Shown here one piece after another: positions 31,821 to 41,400 of a stretch of DNA of 64,000 nt (position 1 is its first letter; every line of letters begins with the position of its first letter). Origin of the DNA: Chitinophagales bacterium (lineage in GTDB: Bacteria > Bacteroidota > Bacteroidia > Chitinophagales > UBA10324). Location of the stretch: assembly GCA_019694975.1 (NCBI GenBank), contig JAIBAY010000001.1:564732-628731 (forward strand), given 5' to 3'. The translations under genes were made by a program, and so were the position numbers. The notes beneath the pieces were generated by a model. That model worked only from the letters and a program-made list of their open reading frames with translations. It did not search any database and was not told where the DNA came from.

Positions 31821-33770
31821 ATGATATACTTTTCCCGCCGCCATTTTTTTCTGCTTACCACAGGAGTCGTGATACTGCTGTTTATTTTTTCAGCAGGGAA
31901 AAACGACGCACAACCATTTCACAGCAGGATAGAGATGGACTATTTTGAAGAGGAAGGCATACGGTCTCCCATTGATTCCGGACAGTATTTCCTCGTTTCC
32001 GCACGCTGCAAAGGTTGCCATGGATATGATACGCTGCAGGTTGCCAATGTTGATTCAAACGGTGTTGACATCAACCTGTATGACGACTGGCAAACAACCA
32101 TGATGGCCAATTCAGCCAAAGACCCGCTCTGGCGTGCAAAGGTCAGCCATGAGATCCTTGTAAATCCGGGCCATGCAGCTGAATTACAGACAAAGTGTAC
32201 CGCCTGCCATGCCCCGCTCGGGCATTTCACGGCAATGTTTCATGGGTCAGATACTTACACCATAGACGATCTGATCAATGACACGCTTGGCCTCGATGGT
32301 GTTTCCTGCGGCGGTTGTCATGAAATAGGCATTGAAAATTTAGGGAAGACATTTTCTGGAGCCATTCCATACGACACCAGTAAAAAGGAGTTTGGGCCAT
32401 TTGAAAATCCGCTTACCGGGCCGATGCAGCTGTATGAAGGACTCACGCCAACCTTCAGCACGCACATGAGCACCTCACAGGTTTGTTCACCGTGCCATAC
32501 ACTCATCACGCATACGGCCGACCTGGAGGGCAATTATACCGGCAGTACTTTTATTGAGCAGGCTACTTATCATGAATGGCTGAACTCTGCATTTTCGGCT
32601 GATAATATTACCTGCCAGAAATGCCACATGCCACAACTGAAAGATTCCATTATCATTGCCAATAACATCCTCGCACTGGGGCCACGCTCACCATTCAATC
32701 AGCATCAGTTCGCCGGTGGCAATGCATTTATGATCAGTATGATCAAAGAAAACAAAACATCGCTGAACATTACCTCACCGGATAAGAACTTTGATTCAAC
32801 ATTAGCTGCCACATACAGGTTGTTACAACAAAATACAGTTGGCCTGTTCATGTTTCTCGACAGCATTACAGCAGATACCCTGTACCTGAGAGTGCGTGTG
32901 TCAAACAAGGCCGGCCATAAATTTCCGTCAGGCTATCCAAGCCGCAGGGCAGTATTGCAACTCGTGATTACGGATCAAAACGAAGACACCGTCTTTCAAA
33001 CCGGCACCTTTGATTCGAACTATGAAGTGCATGCGATCAATGCAGGCTATGAGCCACACTATAATATCATCAGCAGTGAATCGCAGGTTCAATTATATGA
33101 AATGATAATGGGTGATGTAAACAATAATGTCACCACCGTGCTGGAAAGGGCTGATCATATGATCAAGGATAATCGCCTTCCGCCGGAAGGTTTTACATCG
33201 TCGCATCCTGTTTACGATACGGTGCGCATTACAGGTGAAGCAGCTGAGGATGCTGATTTCAATAAATCAGGCGTGGCAGAAGGCACCGGTATGGACTTCG
33301 TTCATTTTCACATTCCAATAAACGGCGTAAATGGCATCTTAAACATTTATGCGGGCATGTATTTCCAGGCTGTCCCGCCGCGTTATGTGACTGATATGTT
33401 TGGATACAGCGGTGCGGCAATTGATTCTTTTAAGCATATGTACCTTGAAGCAGACCGCACTCCGGTGTTGCTGACTGCTGCACAAATTCAGACGCCTTTC
33501 ATTTTGTCGGAAGTACAACCTGCCGGAACAGCGACGATCAGCATTGTTAATACAGTCAGCCATTCAGGTGATGTGCAATTGATGAACCTTCAACACCTGA
33601 TGATAGAATCCATCAGGATCTATCAGCCCGGCGGTGTGTTGCTCTCTCATGCATCACCGCATGATAACGATGCCATGCATTCAGTTACATTACCCGTTCA
33701 AGCCGGAATTTACCTGGTTGAGATTTATGCCAATGGCCAACGGTTTGTATTCAAAGCCATCCGGCTGTAA
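31821..33770 (+). CDS. Pentahaem cytochrome c with probable T9SS sorting tail
   Basis: The 649-residue protein has an N-terminal hydrophobic signal (about 7-25, ending near DAQ) and five CXXCH haem sites: 63-67 CKGCH, 126-130 CTACH, 163-167 CGGCH, 222-226 CSPCH and 265-269 CQKCH. Spacing and extra His residues (HAAELQ, HFTAMFH, HMSTSQ) suit a cytochrome c554/multihaem fold with bis-His ligation. The remaining 380 residues are beta-rich; the segment after the haems includes VSNKAGHKFPSGYPSRRAV. The last 75 residues (IRIYQPGGVLLS, GIYLVEIYANGQRFVFKAIR) have the strand pattern of a type A T9SS sorting domain. This implies a surface-exposed or secreted redox protein. The FG-GAP gene follows by 85 bases. 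Confidence 0.87.
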   Translation: MIYFSRRHFFLLTTGVVILLFIFSAGKNDAQPFHSRIEMDYFEEEGIRSPIDSGQYFLVSARCKGCHGYDTLQVANVDSNGVDINLYDDWQTTMMANSAKDPLWRAKVSHEILVNPGHAAELQTKCTACHAPLGHFTAMFHGSDTYTIDDLINDTLGLDGVSCGGCHEIGIENLGKTFSGAIPYDTSKKEFGPFENPLTGPMQLYEGLTPTFSTHMSTSQVCSPCHTLITHTADLEGNYTGSTFIEQATYHEWLNSAFSADNITCQKCHMPQLKDSIIIANNILALGPRSPFNQHQFAGGNAFMISMIKENKTSLNITSPDKNFDSTLAATYRLLQQNTVGLFMFLDSITADTLYLRVRVSNKAGHKFPSGYPSRRAVLQLVITDQNEDTVFQTGTFDSNYEVHAINAGYEPHYNIISSESQVQLYEMIMGDVNNNVTTVLERADHMIKDNRLPPEGFTSSHPVYDTVRITGEAAEDADFNKSGVAEGTGMDFVHFHIPINGVNGILNIYAGMYFQAVPPRYVTDMFGYSGAAIDSFKHMYLEADRTPVLLTAAQIQTPFILSEVQPAGTATISIVNTVSHSGDVQLMNLQHLMIESIRIYQPGGVLLSHASPHDNDAMHSVTLPVQAGIYLVEIYANGQRFVFKAIRL

Positions 33771-33855
33771 TGCAGCCTGCAGGAATTATATTTACAGTGA
33801 ACATCCGGGATTTATTTACTTTTAATTTTCCTTTACAGCCACAATCATTTTAAAC

Positions 33856-36723
33856 ATGCAATTTTTTACAAAACTTAAGCTGATCGCTATCGCTGCTGTC
33901 TGCTGCTGCTGCGGAAATGTATCCGCGCAGGTGAGTTTCCTCAATGCCAACGCCAAACTTTCTGCTACCAATATTCACAGCGGATGCCCGGTTGGTGTGG
34001 CTGATATCAATGGCGATGGTCTCGATGATATTGTGCGACTGGATCAGGCACACCTCCTTTATATAGACTATCAACGTCCCGGCTTGCTTTTCGATCATCA
34101 TTATATCGGCGACTACGGCGGTGGCGTGTCATGGGCCTGGGGACTGTGTATTGCAGACGTTGACCACAATGGCTATAAAGACATCGTGGCAGGTGGTTAC
34201 GGACCGTCTGTCAAGATCATGAAACTAAACAGTACCGGAACAGGTGGCACCTTGTACAGCCTTCCTTCTTCGAACTTCTTTCTTCAAAACATAAATTTTG
34301 CCGACATCAACAACGATGGATGGGAAGATATTTTTGGCTGTGATGATAATGCCGAAAGCCATATCTGGCTGAACAACGGCAGCGGAAACTTTACCGTGTC
34401 TTCCATTATTGATTTTGATGTTACCGGCACGGATGACTCAGGCAATTACGGCAGCGTGTGGACTGATTTTGACAACGACGGAGATATTGATCTTTACATC
34501 GCTAAGTGCAGGCAGGCAGTGAATGACCCTAACGACGGCAGGCGGATTGATGTGCTGTTTGTGAATGACGGCAACAACAACTACACTTCCGATGCCGCTG
34601 CCTACGGGCTGGCCGACAGTGCACAAACCTGGACCGCCAATTTTGCCGACATCGACAATGACGGAGACCTTGATGTCATTCAAACAGATTATGATGTGCC
34701 CGCCAAACTGCTGGAGAATGATGGTACCGGGCATATGACAAATATCACGGCGGGATCAGGTTTTAACATGACGGTGATTCCTATTGAATCGGTGATGGAG
34801 GATTTTGACAATGATGGATTTGTTGATATACTTGTTTCCGGCAGCGACTATCAGTTTTTTCATAATGACGGTGATAAAACTTTCACCAAACTGCCGGGCA
34901 TCTTCGGAACAAGCAACATGGAGTCATTTGCCATTGGTGATCTTAATCACGATGGCAAGGTTGATGTGTATGCCAGTTACGCCAACATTTACACCACGCC
35001 CACATCAGTTGATGATATATACTGGCTGAACAGTTCTTCCAACGGAAATCATTTTATCACCATCAATTTGACAGGAACCACCAGTAATGCCGGAGCGCTG
35101 GGAGCACGTGCTACCATTTATGGAGCATGGGGAAAACAAGTGCGGGAAGTGCATGCGGGCGAAAGCTATGGTACCTGCAATACAAGCAGCCTTCACTTTG
35201 GTACAGGTTCAGCGTCAGTTATAGATTCGATAGTGATCAACTGGCCTTCCGGTGCCGTCACTTCTATCATGAATCCGGCCGTTGATCAGTTTATTGATGT
35301 GGTGGAAAATGAATGCACGACGCCTGATTTAACCATAAGCAACAGCGGGGGAACAGTCATCTGCCCGGGCGAAACAGTTACACTTTCAGCTTCAGCAGTT
35401 CCATCAGACTATTCATATCTATGGTCCAACGGAGCCACTACACAGTCTGTGGAAGTAGGCGAAACCGGTGATTACAGTGTGAAAATATCGTCTTCCTCCA
35501 ATAACTGTTTTACCACTTCTCCGACGATCACGATCACACAAAATCCGGTGGAAGTACCGGCTGTAACCGTATCCGGTGCATTAACCTTTTGCGACGGCGG
35601 CAGTGTTGAATTATCTGCTCCGGCTGCCACTTCATATGCCTGGTCAAACGGTGCAACCACTCAATCCATCACCGTAACATCATCCGGCAGCTATACTGTC
35701 AGTATTCCGGGTACGTGCCAGTTGATTTCGTCAACTCCCGTGGAAGTAAATGTTTTGATTTCTCCGTCACCTGCAGCAGCTGATGTCCATCTTACTACTC
35801 CCGGAACAGCTACGCTCACCGCCACCGGCGACCTGGTGAACTGGTACAGTGAACCCATTGGAGGCACATTGCTCAGCACCGGCAATCAATTCATTACGCC
35901 TATACTGTATGACACCACTGTTTATTTTGCCGACAACACAACAGCGTTTGGTGCTGATACTTTCTATACCGGCCAGCCATATCATCAGGGTGTGTTGTAC
36001 AGTGGCAGCAACAGCACCAACAGCAGCATAATTTTTAATGTTTATCAGCCTTGCGTATTGAAATCAGTGAAAGTTTATACCGATACGCCCGGCGAGCGGC
36101 TGATAGAATGGAGAAATCACAATGGAAGTGTGCTGCAGAGTGTATTGATCAATATCCCGATGGATTCAAGCCGTATTACACTTGACTTCAACCTCGTGCC
36201 TGGAGAAGATTATGAGCTCACCACCAATAAAACGCAGAATAACCTGTTATGGGGTTTTGACAGCCCGCGGCTGCAGCGCAGTGATGCCGGTGTCAGCTAT
36301 CCTTATGTGATACAGGACTTCGTTTCCTTAACCGGCTCACCTAATGGAAGCAACCTGTTCTATTATTTTTATGACTGGGAAGTAGATAAAATTCCGACGC
36401 TGTGTATCAGCGATCGTGTGCCGGTGACTGTATTTGTCGACCTTGCCTCAGGCATCGCTGCTGCTCATGAAAACATGATACTAAACGTCTTTCCTAACCC
36501 ATCTTCTGGCATTGTGAATATTGCAGGCGGCAGTATGATGCCTGATCAGGTTAACATACAACTACAGGATATAACCGGTAAATTGTTGCTTTCACAATCA
36601 GCGAAGGCCATGAGCAGCGGAGAAAACTTACAGCTCGACCTCAGCAGTTTTCCGGGTGGAATTTACCTGTTGAATATTGAAACGGAAGGCTCCGTGCAGC
36701 AACATAAAATAGTCATTCAGTAA
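33856..36723 (+). CDS. FG-GAP/VCBS repeat protein with UnbV (ASPIC) domain and T9SS tail
   Basis: The 955-residue secreted protein has a signal peptide (1-23, ending VSAQ) and seven Asp-rich calcium-loop repeats. Examples are DINGDGLDDIV, DVDHNGYKDIV, DINNDGWEDIF, DFDNDGDIDLY, DIDNDGDLDVI and DLNHDGKVDVY. Together they form an integrin-like beta-propeller (about 45-390). An ASPIC/UnbV domain follows (about 405-480: GALGARATIYGAWGKQVREV, HAGESYGTCNTSSLHFG). Ig-like or CUB-like linker repeats come next (about 480-700; YLWSNGATTQSVEV and YAWSNGATTQSITV are near-identical copies), then a jelly-roll-like part. The C-terminal T9SS domain starts at NVFPNPSSGIVNI. It likely binds ligands or partners at the cell surface. 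The close spacing suggests co-expression with the multihaem cytochrome. Confidence 0.93.
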   Translation: MQFFTKLKLIAIAAVCCCCGNVSAQVSFLNANAKLSATNIHSGCPVGVADINGDGLDDIVRLDQAHLLYIDYQRPGLLFDHHYIGDYGGGVSWAWGLCIADVDHNGYKDIVAGGYGPSVKIMKLNSTGTGGTLYSLPSSNFFLQNINFADINNDGWEDIFGCDDNAESHIWLNNGSGNFTVSSIIDFDVTGTDDSGNYGSVWTDFDNDGDIDLYIAKCRQAVNDPNDGRRIDVLFVNDGNNNYTSDAAAYGLADSAQTWTANFADIDNDGDLDVIQTDYDVPAKLLENDGTGHMTNITAGSGFNMTVIPIESVMEDFDNDGFVDILVSGSDYQFFHNDGDKTFTKLPGIFGTSNMESFAIGDLNHDGKVDVYASYANIYTTPTSVDDIYWLNSSSNGNHFITINLTGTTSNAGALGARATIYGAWGKQVREVHAGESYGTCNTSSLHFGTGSASVIDSIVINWPSGAVTSIMNPAVDQFIDVVENECTTPDLTISNSGGTVICPGETVTLSASAVPSDYSYLWSNGATTQSVEVGETGDYSVKISSSSNNCFTTSPTITITQNPVEVPAVTVSGALTFCDGGSVELSAPAATSYAWSNGATTQSITVTSSGSYTVSIPGTCQLISSTPVEVNVLISPSPAAADVHLTTPGTATLTATGDLVNWYSEPIGGTLLSTGNQFITPILYDTTVYFADNTTAFGADTFYTGQPYHQGVLYSGSNSTNSSIIFNVYQPCVLKSVKVYTDTPGERLIEWRNHNGSVLQSVLINIPMDSSRITLDFNLVPGEDYELTTNKTQNNLLWGFDSPRLQRSDAGVSYPYVIQDFVSLTGSPNGSNLFYYFYDWEVDKIPTLCISDRVPVTVFVDLASGIAAAHENMILNVFPNPSSGIVNIAGGSMMPDQVNIQLQDITGKLLLSQSAKAMSSGENLQLDLSSFPGGIYLLNIETEGSVQQHKIVIQ

Positions 36724-36769
36724 ACAGGCGATTCTTTACCTGGTTGATTTCATTAACCATGCACAGCTG

Positions 36770-37138
36770 CTATTTCCTGAAAATAAAATACACCGCAAGT
36801 ACCAGGAAAGAGAAGCCGACAAAATGATTCCACTTCAGCGCTTCATTCTTAAAAAACAAGACCGTAAAAATCGTGAACACGACAAGTGTCACGACTTCCT
36901 GTATAACTTTCAGCTGCACCAGTGAAAATGGCCCGCCATTCTCCTTAAAACCAATTCGATTCGCGGGTACCTGAAAGCAATATTCAAGCAAGGCGATTCC
37001 CCAACTGATCAGCACTACTGCTATAAGCGGCAAGGCGGCAAACCATTTGAATTCACGGAATTTCAGGTGTCCATACCATGCCAACGTCATAAAAATATTG
37101 GACAGAATAAGCAACCCGATGGTTTGTACTGATTTCAT
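36770..37138 (-). CDS. DMT-family small membrane protein (DUF486)
   Basis: The 122-residue protein has four hydrophobic segments and the characteristic family sequence ILSNIFMTLAWYGHLKF near the N-terminus, then ALLEYCFQVPANRIG and GPFSLVQLKVIQEVVTLVVF. It ends in KWNHFVGFSFLVLAVYFIF. DUF486 proteins resemble half-size drug/metabolite transporters and probably dimerise in the inner membrane. The substrate is unknown. It is a single gene converging on the UnbV protein gene. Confidence 0.9.
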   Translation of the reverse strand: MKSVQTIGLLILSNIFMTLAWYGHLKFREFKWFAALPLIAVVLISWGIALLEYCFQVPANRIGFKENGGPFSLVQLKVIQEVVTLVVFTIFTVLFFKNEALKWNHFVGFSFLVLAVYFIFRK

Positions 37139-37320
37139 TTAAACAGCTTTTTATTGAGAGTGCAAAAACAATGTAACAAAGTAGGTGCCGGCCAGGAAGA
37201 AATCATTCAGCATTATAGAAGCTGAAAACAATTCCCGAATAATGAAAAATCACATGCTGAAAAGGGCTGGCATTGCATCCGAAATGGATTACACCAATTT
37301 CAACATGCCATGTTCAGCGT

Positions 37321-38301
37321 TTAGACAGTTGCCTTCTTTTTCAAATACCGCAACATATCCTGAATAGTCTCTTCCAGGGAATATTGTTGTTTCCAGCCGG
37401 TATCCTTTTTAAGTCGCGTACTGTCGCCATAGATGATGGGTTCGTCCGTTGGCCTGAGCAACGCCGGATCTGTTTCGATATTCAGCTTCATGCCGGTCGC
37501 TTTTTCAATAAGCGGAATCAGCTCTTTCACCTGGTACACCTTTTCACCACTCACATTATAAACTTCACCGGCAGTTCCCTTATCTGCGAGCAATACCAGG
37601 GCTGAGACAAGGTCGCGCACATCGGTAATAGAGCGTTTTGTTTCCAGCGTTCCTACTTTAAACTTATTCTCTGCGCCCTTCATAATCCTGTAAGCACGCA
37701 GTACGAAATCCGATGTAACATCATTGGTTTTACGGGCACCGGTAGTATTAAAAATACGGACACGGATACAACGGATGCCGAAGTTCTGGAAATACTGAAA
37801 GGAAAGGAGGTCCTGCCCCACCTTGCTCACACCATAAGGATGCAATGGCAATAGCGCGGTGTCCTCCTTAACCGGCGTATTCTCCGGTGTTAATGACAAT
37901 CCGTATTCAGCACTCGAACAGGCCACCACGACCATCGGATCATAATCCGGCTCTGTCAGGCGTATTTTTTTGACAGCTTCAAACACATTCACCGTGCCAT
38001 TCATATTGGTGTTAATCGTTTCAATAGGCTTCTCCCAGGAAACGGTAGGATAGCTTTGCGCCGCCAGATGAAAAATGCGGGAAGGACGAAACTGATTGAT
38101 GATGGAAAAGACTTTCCCGGCATCGGTTACGTCGCATTCGATGGCATTGCAAACCGGCAGGATGTCAGTTACATCAATGGTAGGTTTGAAATATGTGCCA
38201 ATAATATTTTCCTTAGGCAAAAGGCTGCGGTAGTGATCAATCAGATGCGATCCAACCATACCTGCTGATCCGGTAATCATGACATGTTCTGTTGCTGACA
38301 T
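37321..38301 (-). CDS. GDP-mannose 4,6-dehydratase-like SDR (nucleotide-sugar epimerase/dehydratase)
   Basis: The 326-residue extended SDR has the NAD(P) loop ITGSAGMVGSHLID (about 9-22). FHLAAQSYPTVSWEKPIETI and NTNMNGTVNVFEAVK follow, then Ser/Tyr/Lys catalysis in VACSSAEYG and YGVSKVGQDLL. The segment KFKVGTLETKRSITDVRDLVSAL is as in GDP-mannose dehydratase/GDP-4-keto-6-deoxymannose reductase (RMD) proteins. It is shorter than classic Gmd (about 350-370), so RMD-like or another sugar-nucleotide activity remains possible. It is the last gene of the polysaccharide locus, 104 bases after the GT4 gene, and would supply a deoxyhexose donor. Confidence 0.82.
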   Translation of the reverse strand: MSATEHVMITGSAGMVGSHLIDHYRSLLPKENIIGTYFKPTIDVTDILPVCNAIECDVTDAGKVFSIINQFRPSRIFHLAAQSYPTVSWEKPIETINTNMNGTVNVFEAVKKIRLTEPDYDPMVVVACSSAEYGLSLTPENTPVKEDTALLPLHPYGVSKVGQDLLSFQYFQNFGIRCIRVRIFNTTGARKTNDVTSDFVLRAYRIMKGAENKFKVGTLETKRSITDVRDLVSALVLLADKGTAGEVYNVSGEKVYQVKELIPLIEKATGMKLNIETDPALLRPTDEPIIYGDSTRLKKDTGWKQQYSLEETIQDMLRYLKKKATV

Positions 38302-38405
38302 GCGAAGCGATTGTTAATTGATTATTGTAAATTGTTATGTGATTCGGACTGCTGAATGCATTGATGCTTTCGATTAACAGCAGACGAATCCTGCCCTGCC
38401 AACGG

Positions 38406-39590
38406 CTAAGCGCTGTTACTCAGTGCCAATCGGTAAATTTCATTCACCCTGCTGCCAATGAGTTGCCAGCTGAACTTTTCATCTGCGGTTTTTTTTGCCT
38501 GCATGCGCAGGCGTTTCATTTTTTCTTCATCCTGCAGCAAGGCCATTATTTTTTCCGCAAGGTCTTTTTCGTCTTCATTCCGGAACATCACTCCATTCTC
38601 TCCTTCCACAATTATTTTTTTAAACGTATCGAGGTCGGAGGAAACGATGGCCGCGCTGTAATCGAGTGAACGGATCATCACGCCACTGGAATAAATCTCC
38701 CGGTAAGGAAGCGTTACGATATCCGCTGCCGCGAAATAGTATGGAATGATTTCATTCGGCACATAGGAATAGTTGAGGATGCAATCCTTTTCCAAATTCT
38801 TCTCCTGTACGATTGCATCAAATTCCTCCTGTTCCACTTTCCACGGCTTGCCGACCACGAGCAGTTTTACATTGGGCATCTTATCGCGAACGATGGCATG
38901 TGCGCGCAGCAGCACATCGAGGCCTTTTACCTTTTTTATTTGTCCGAAGAAAAGCACCAGTTGCTGATCCATGGGCAAGTTCAGCTTTTGCCTGGCTTCT
39001 TCCTTCGTGATGGGTTTATTGAAAAGAAAATCAGAATCACCATGCGGAACAATGTGAATGTCGTGTTCCGGAAAACCGGGGAAATATTTTTCCAGGGATG
39101 TTTTTGCATAGTCAGAATGAACGATGATCTGATCAATAGCATGGCGGAATTTGCCGTATTTGCGCGGATTGATCTCCTGCCCGTATTTATCAAAGCTTTC
39201 AATGTCGTGAATGGTAGCCACCACCCTGAACCCTTTTCTCCTGAAGAGGAAAAAGTTCAGGTATTCCCTTAACGCAAAATGATACACGTGAAAGTGAACC
39301 ACTTTCGCACCGGCTTTAGCGGCATCCTGAGCAGCATGCCATGCGCCGATGGCGTAACGGACACCGCGGATCAGCTTGTTATCTTGTCCGTAAATTTTCT
39401 TAAACGGTTTTATCGTGCGGAAAGGAAAGCTGAATTTGGTATCGAGATCGGTTTCATCGCAGGTATAGAAACTGAGTTCTGTTCCCTGGTCGGCCACCGC
39501 CTTGCATAAACCAAAATCATAAAAGTCATTACCGCTGTGTCCGCCGATGGGTTCAACCATGGCAACCCTTAACTTATTATTTTCACTCAT
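38406..39590 (-). CDS. Glycosyltransferase family 4 (GT-B fold)
   Basis: The 394-residue protein shows a GT4 layout. The N-terminal Rossmann domain opens with LRVAMVEPIGGHSGNDFYDF and contains VVATIHDIESFDKYG. The C-terminal donor-binding domain has LVLFFGQIKKVKGLDVLLRA, then YVPNEIIPYYFAAADIVTLP and YSSGVMIRSLDYSAAIVSSD. The phosphate loop is typical, although the E of the EX7E motif is not obvious. It adds a sugar to the lipid-linked repeat unit on the cytoplasmic face. Its start overlaps the end of the upstream sulfotransferase by 8 bases, so the two are translationally linked. Confidence 0.9.
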   Translation of the reverse strand: MSENNKLRVAMVEPIGGHSGNDFYDFGLCKAVADQGTELSFYTCDETDLDTKFSFPFRTIKPFKKIYGQDNKLIRGVRYAIGAWHAAQDAAKAGAKVVHFHVYHFALREYLNFFLFRRKGFRVVATIHDIESFDKYGQEINPRKYGKFRHAIDQIIVHSDYAKTSLEKYFPGFPEHDIHIVPHGDSDFLFNKPITKEEARQKLNLPMDQQLVLFFGQIKKVKGLDVLLRAHAIVRDKMPNVKLLVVGKPWKVEQEEFDAIVQEKNLEKDCILNYSYVPNEIIPYYFAAADIVTLPYREIYSSGVMIRSLDYSAAIVSSDLDTFKKIIVEGENGVMFRNEDEKDLAEKIMALLQDEEKMKRLRMQAKKTADEKFSWQLIGSRVNEIYRLALSNSA

Positions 39591-40464
39591 ACCAGCGGCT
39601 TAGATCTTTATGGAGCAATTTTTCAAGTTGCATGATATCAGGTTGGAAGATGGCATGCATGCGGTCCACCGTGGCATCATGCTTGTCTTGCTTTTTGCTG
39701 CGGGTGAGAAACAGGTTCTTAATGGATTCCACCCGGTGATCCGGGATGATTTTACGGGCAAGCGTACGCAGATTCTTCTGCGAATAGATGGCACGTATGA
39801 TGCTGTTGCGCGGCGTTGAATAGGTATTGTACTTGCCTTCCAGGTCCGGCAAAAAGGAAGGATCAATCTGGAGAAAATGCAGCAGCTCAACAATCATGGC
39901 TCCCATATTTTCTGATAATTCATCGTAAATAAAGATCCTGACGTTCTCTTTTCCGAATGTATCGAGGTAACGCTTTACCTGTTCATAGTAGAGGCCCAGT
40001 TCAACATATTGCTGATACCAGAGGTGAGCAAATTTGTGCTTTGACTTTTTACTGACGATATCTTCCAGCGAATCATTCACATAACCCAGCTTATGCTCCA
40101 TGAAATAATGCGAGAAGGCACGGTCAACAGGATTGCGCAGCGACATGATGATTTTTGCGTCGGGCACCAGTTCTTTGATTTTGGCAGGAACCGGCGGATA
40201 GAAAAGATAAGAGACACTTGCTTCACCGATGGCCTTGTGCCGTCCGTTGGCGGCTTCGAAAAGTTGCATGTACTCCTGCAGGGTTCCAACCCCTTTCTCT
40301 TTGTGATACAGGCTTTGTTTCACTGTTTCGTCATAGGAGAAATAGTTGGGTTCCTTCACCGGACTCATATACACTTCCGGATGTTTCTTCAGGTAATAAT
40401 ACAGGGAAGTAGTGCCGGCTTTAGGAGCACCTACAATAAAAAAGTTGGGCAATTTCTTTGTCAT
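39583..40464 (-). CDS. PAPS-dependent sulfotransferase (polysaccharide locus)
   Basis: The 293-residue protein has the 5'-phosphosulfate-binding loop PKAGTTSL (14-21), the conserved KEPNYFS segment and the 3'-phosphate motif RNPVDRAFSHY (110-120). The C-terminal helix ends DIMQLEKLLHKDLSRWYE, shared by the other sulfotransferases in this locus. This is the heparan-sulfate N-deacetylase/sulfotransferase-like Sulfotransfer_1 type, here as a single soluble domain. It would transfer sulfate from PAPS to a hydroxyl or amine of the polysaccharide. It lies 3 bases after the next sulfotransferase upstream and overlaps the GT4 gene by 8 bases. Confidence 0.92.
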   Translation of the reverse strand: MTKKLPNFFIVGAPKAGTTSLYYYLKKHPEVYMSPVKEPNYFSYDETVKQSLYHKEKGVGTLQEYMQLFEAANGRHKAIGEASVSYLFYPPVPAKIKELVPDAKIIMSLRNPVDRAFSHYFMEHKLGYVNDSLEDIVSKKSKHKFAHLWYQQYVELGLYYEQVKRYLDTFGKENVRIFIYDELSENMGAMIVELLHFLQIDPSFLPDLEGKYNTYSTPRNSIIRAIYSQKNLRTLARKIIPDHRVESIKNLFLTRSKKQDKHDATVDRMHAIFQPDIMQLEKLLHKDLSRWYE

Positions 40465-40467
40465 AGT

Positions 40468-41391
40468 TCAGCTTAACCAATCAGGCAACTGTGCAATCCC
40501 TTTCCCCCTCAGGAATTCAGCTAACCGTTTATTGTAGGGTTCATAAATTTCATTCAGCAGGTTCCGTTCTTCTTCCGTCATCTTTTCCCGTGCGCCGGCA
40601 TTGGCATTTATCTTTTTATACAAGCCACGTAAAGTTCGCTTCAATCCCACATTTTTTCTCCAGAATGATTCAAACGTTTTGTTAATCCGCAGCATGGTCT
40701 TGTGCATCCAGCGGTTCCTGTAAGCGATGGTTTGGTTTTCAATGACAAAATCCTCCGGTTTATACCGGCTGAAATCAAGCTGCAGCCAGGCACACAGCTG
40801 TTGCATGAAACCCATTGCATCCTTCTTCAGGTCTTCGAAAAAAAGTATTTTCAGGTTTTCACCATATACATCAAACCAGGCAGGCAGGTAATCGATATAG
40901 TAACCTTCGCTGATGCCCCGCATGAAAAGCGCTTCTTCGTCTTCACGGTGTTCATCCGGCCCGGCATCTGTGTAGGCAAGGGATTTCCGGATAAAATCGG
41001 TGAAAGTGGTGTTGACGGAAAGGTAGGCATTTGCCTTTTTTCGCTCGTAAAAAGAAAACAAGCGGTCGGCAGGATTACGGAAGATGAATATTATTTTCAC
41101 TTCATTGCCAAGTTCCTTCAAAATGCGGGATGCAATAATTTCTTTGCCATAAAGATAGCTCGGGCTTGCCTCCAGGCGATATCTTTTGCCTGCATCACAA
41201 TGCGTAAAGTAGGCTGCATATTTTTCCATTGGCGGAATTTCGCGGCCATATCTAAGCGGCATAAAGAAGCCGATCTCTTTGGCCGATGATCCGCAAACGG
41301 CAGGATGCAAGGAGAGATAAGTATAAACCGACGTAGTACCGGCTTTATGAACACCTCCGATAATCAGGTTGGGCAATCGCGAATCAGTCAT
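40468..41391 (-). CDS. PAPS-dependent sulfotransferase (polysaccharide locus)
   Basis: The 307-residue protein starts at the ATG at 41391 (MTDSRLPNLIIGG); the longer frame begins at TTG 41400. The phosphosulfate loop is HKAGTTSV (15-22) with His instead of Pro at its start, and the 3'-phosphate motif is RNPADRLFSFYERKK (from 105). The C-terminus differs from its paralogues, ending IYEPYNKRLAEFL...LPDWLS rather than a -RDLS-W- motif. It may therefore act on a different position or sugar. It sits directly after the Wzy-like gene. Confidence 0.9.
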   Translation of the reverse strand: MTDSRLPNLIIGGVHKAGTTSVYTYLSLHPAVCGSSAKEIGFFMPLRYGREIPPMEKYAAYFTHCDAGKRYRLEASPSYLYGKEIIASRILKELGNEVKIIFIFRNPADRLFSFYERKKANAYLSVNTTFTDFIRKSLAYTDAGPDEHREDEEALFMRGISEGYYIDYLPAWFDVYGENLKILFFEDLKKDAMGFMQQLCAWLQLDFSRYKPEDFVIENQTIAYRNRWMHKTMLRINKTFESFWRKNVGLKRTLRGLYKKINANAGAREKMTEEERNLLNEIYEPYNKRLAEFLRGKGIAQLPDWLS

Positions 41392-41400
41392 CAGAGTCAA

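Noticed and set aside
40702-41289. 195-codon plus-strand open frame
   Set aside because: It lies wholly antisense to the sulfotransferase at 40468-41391, which has clear family motifs. The frame itself shows no domain or start context.
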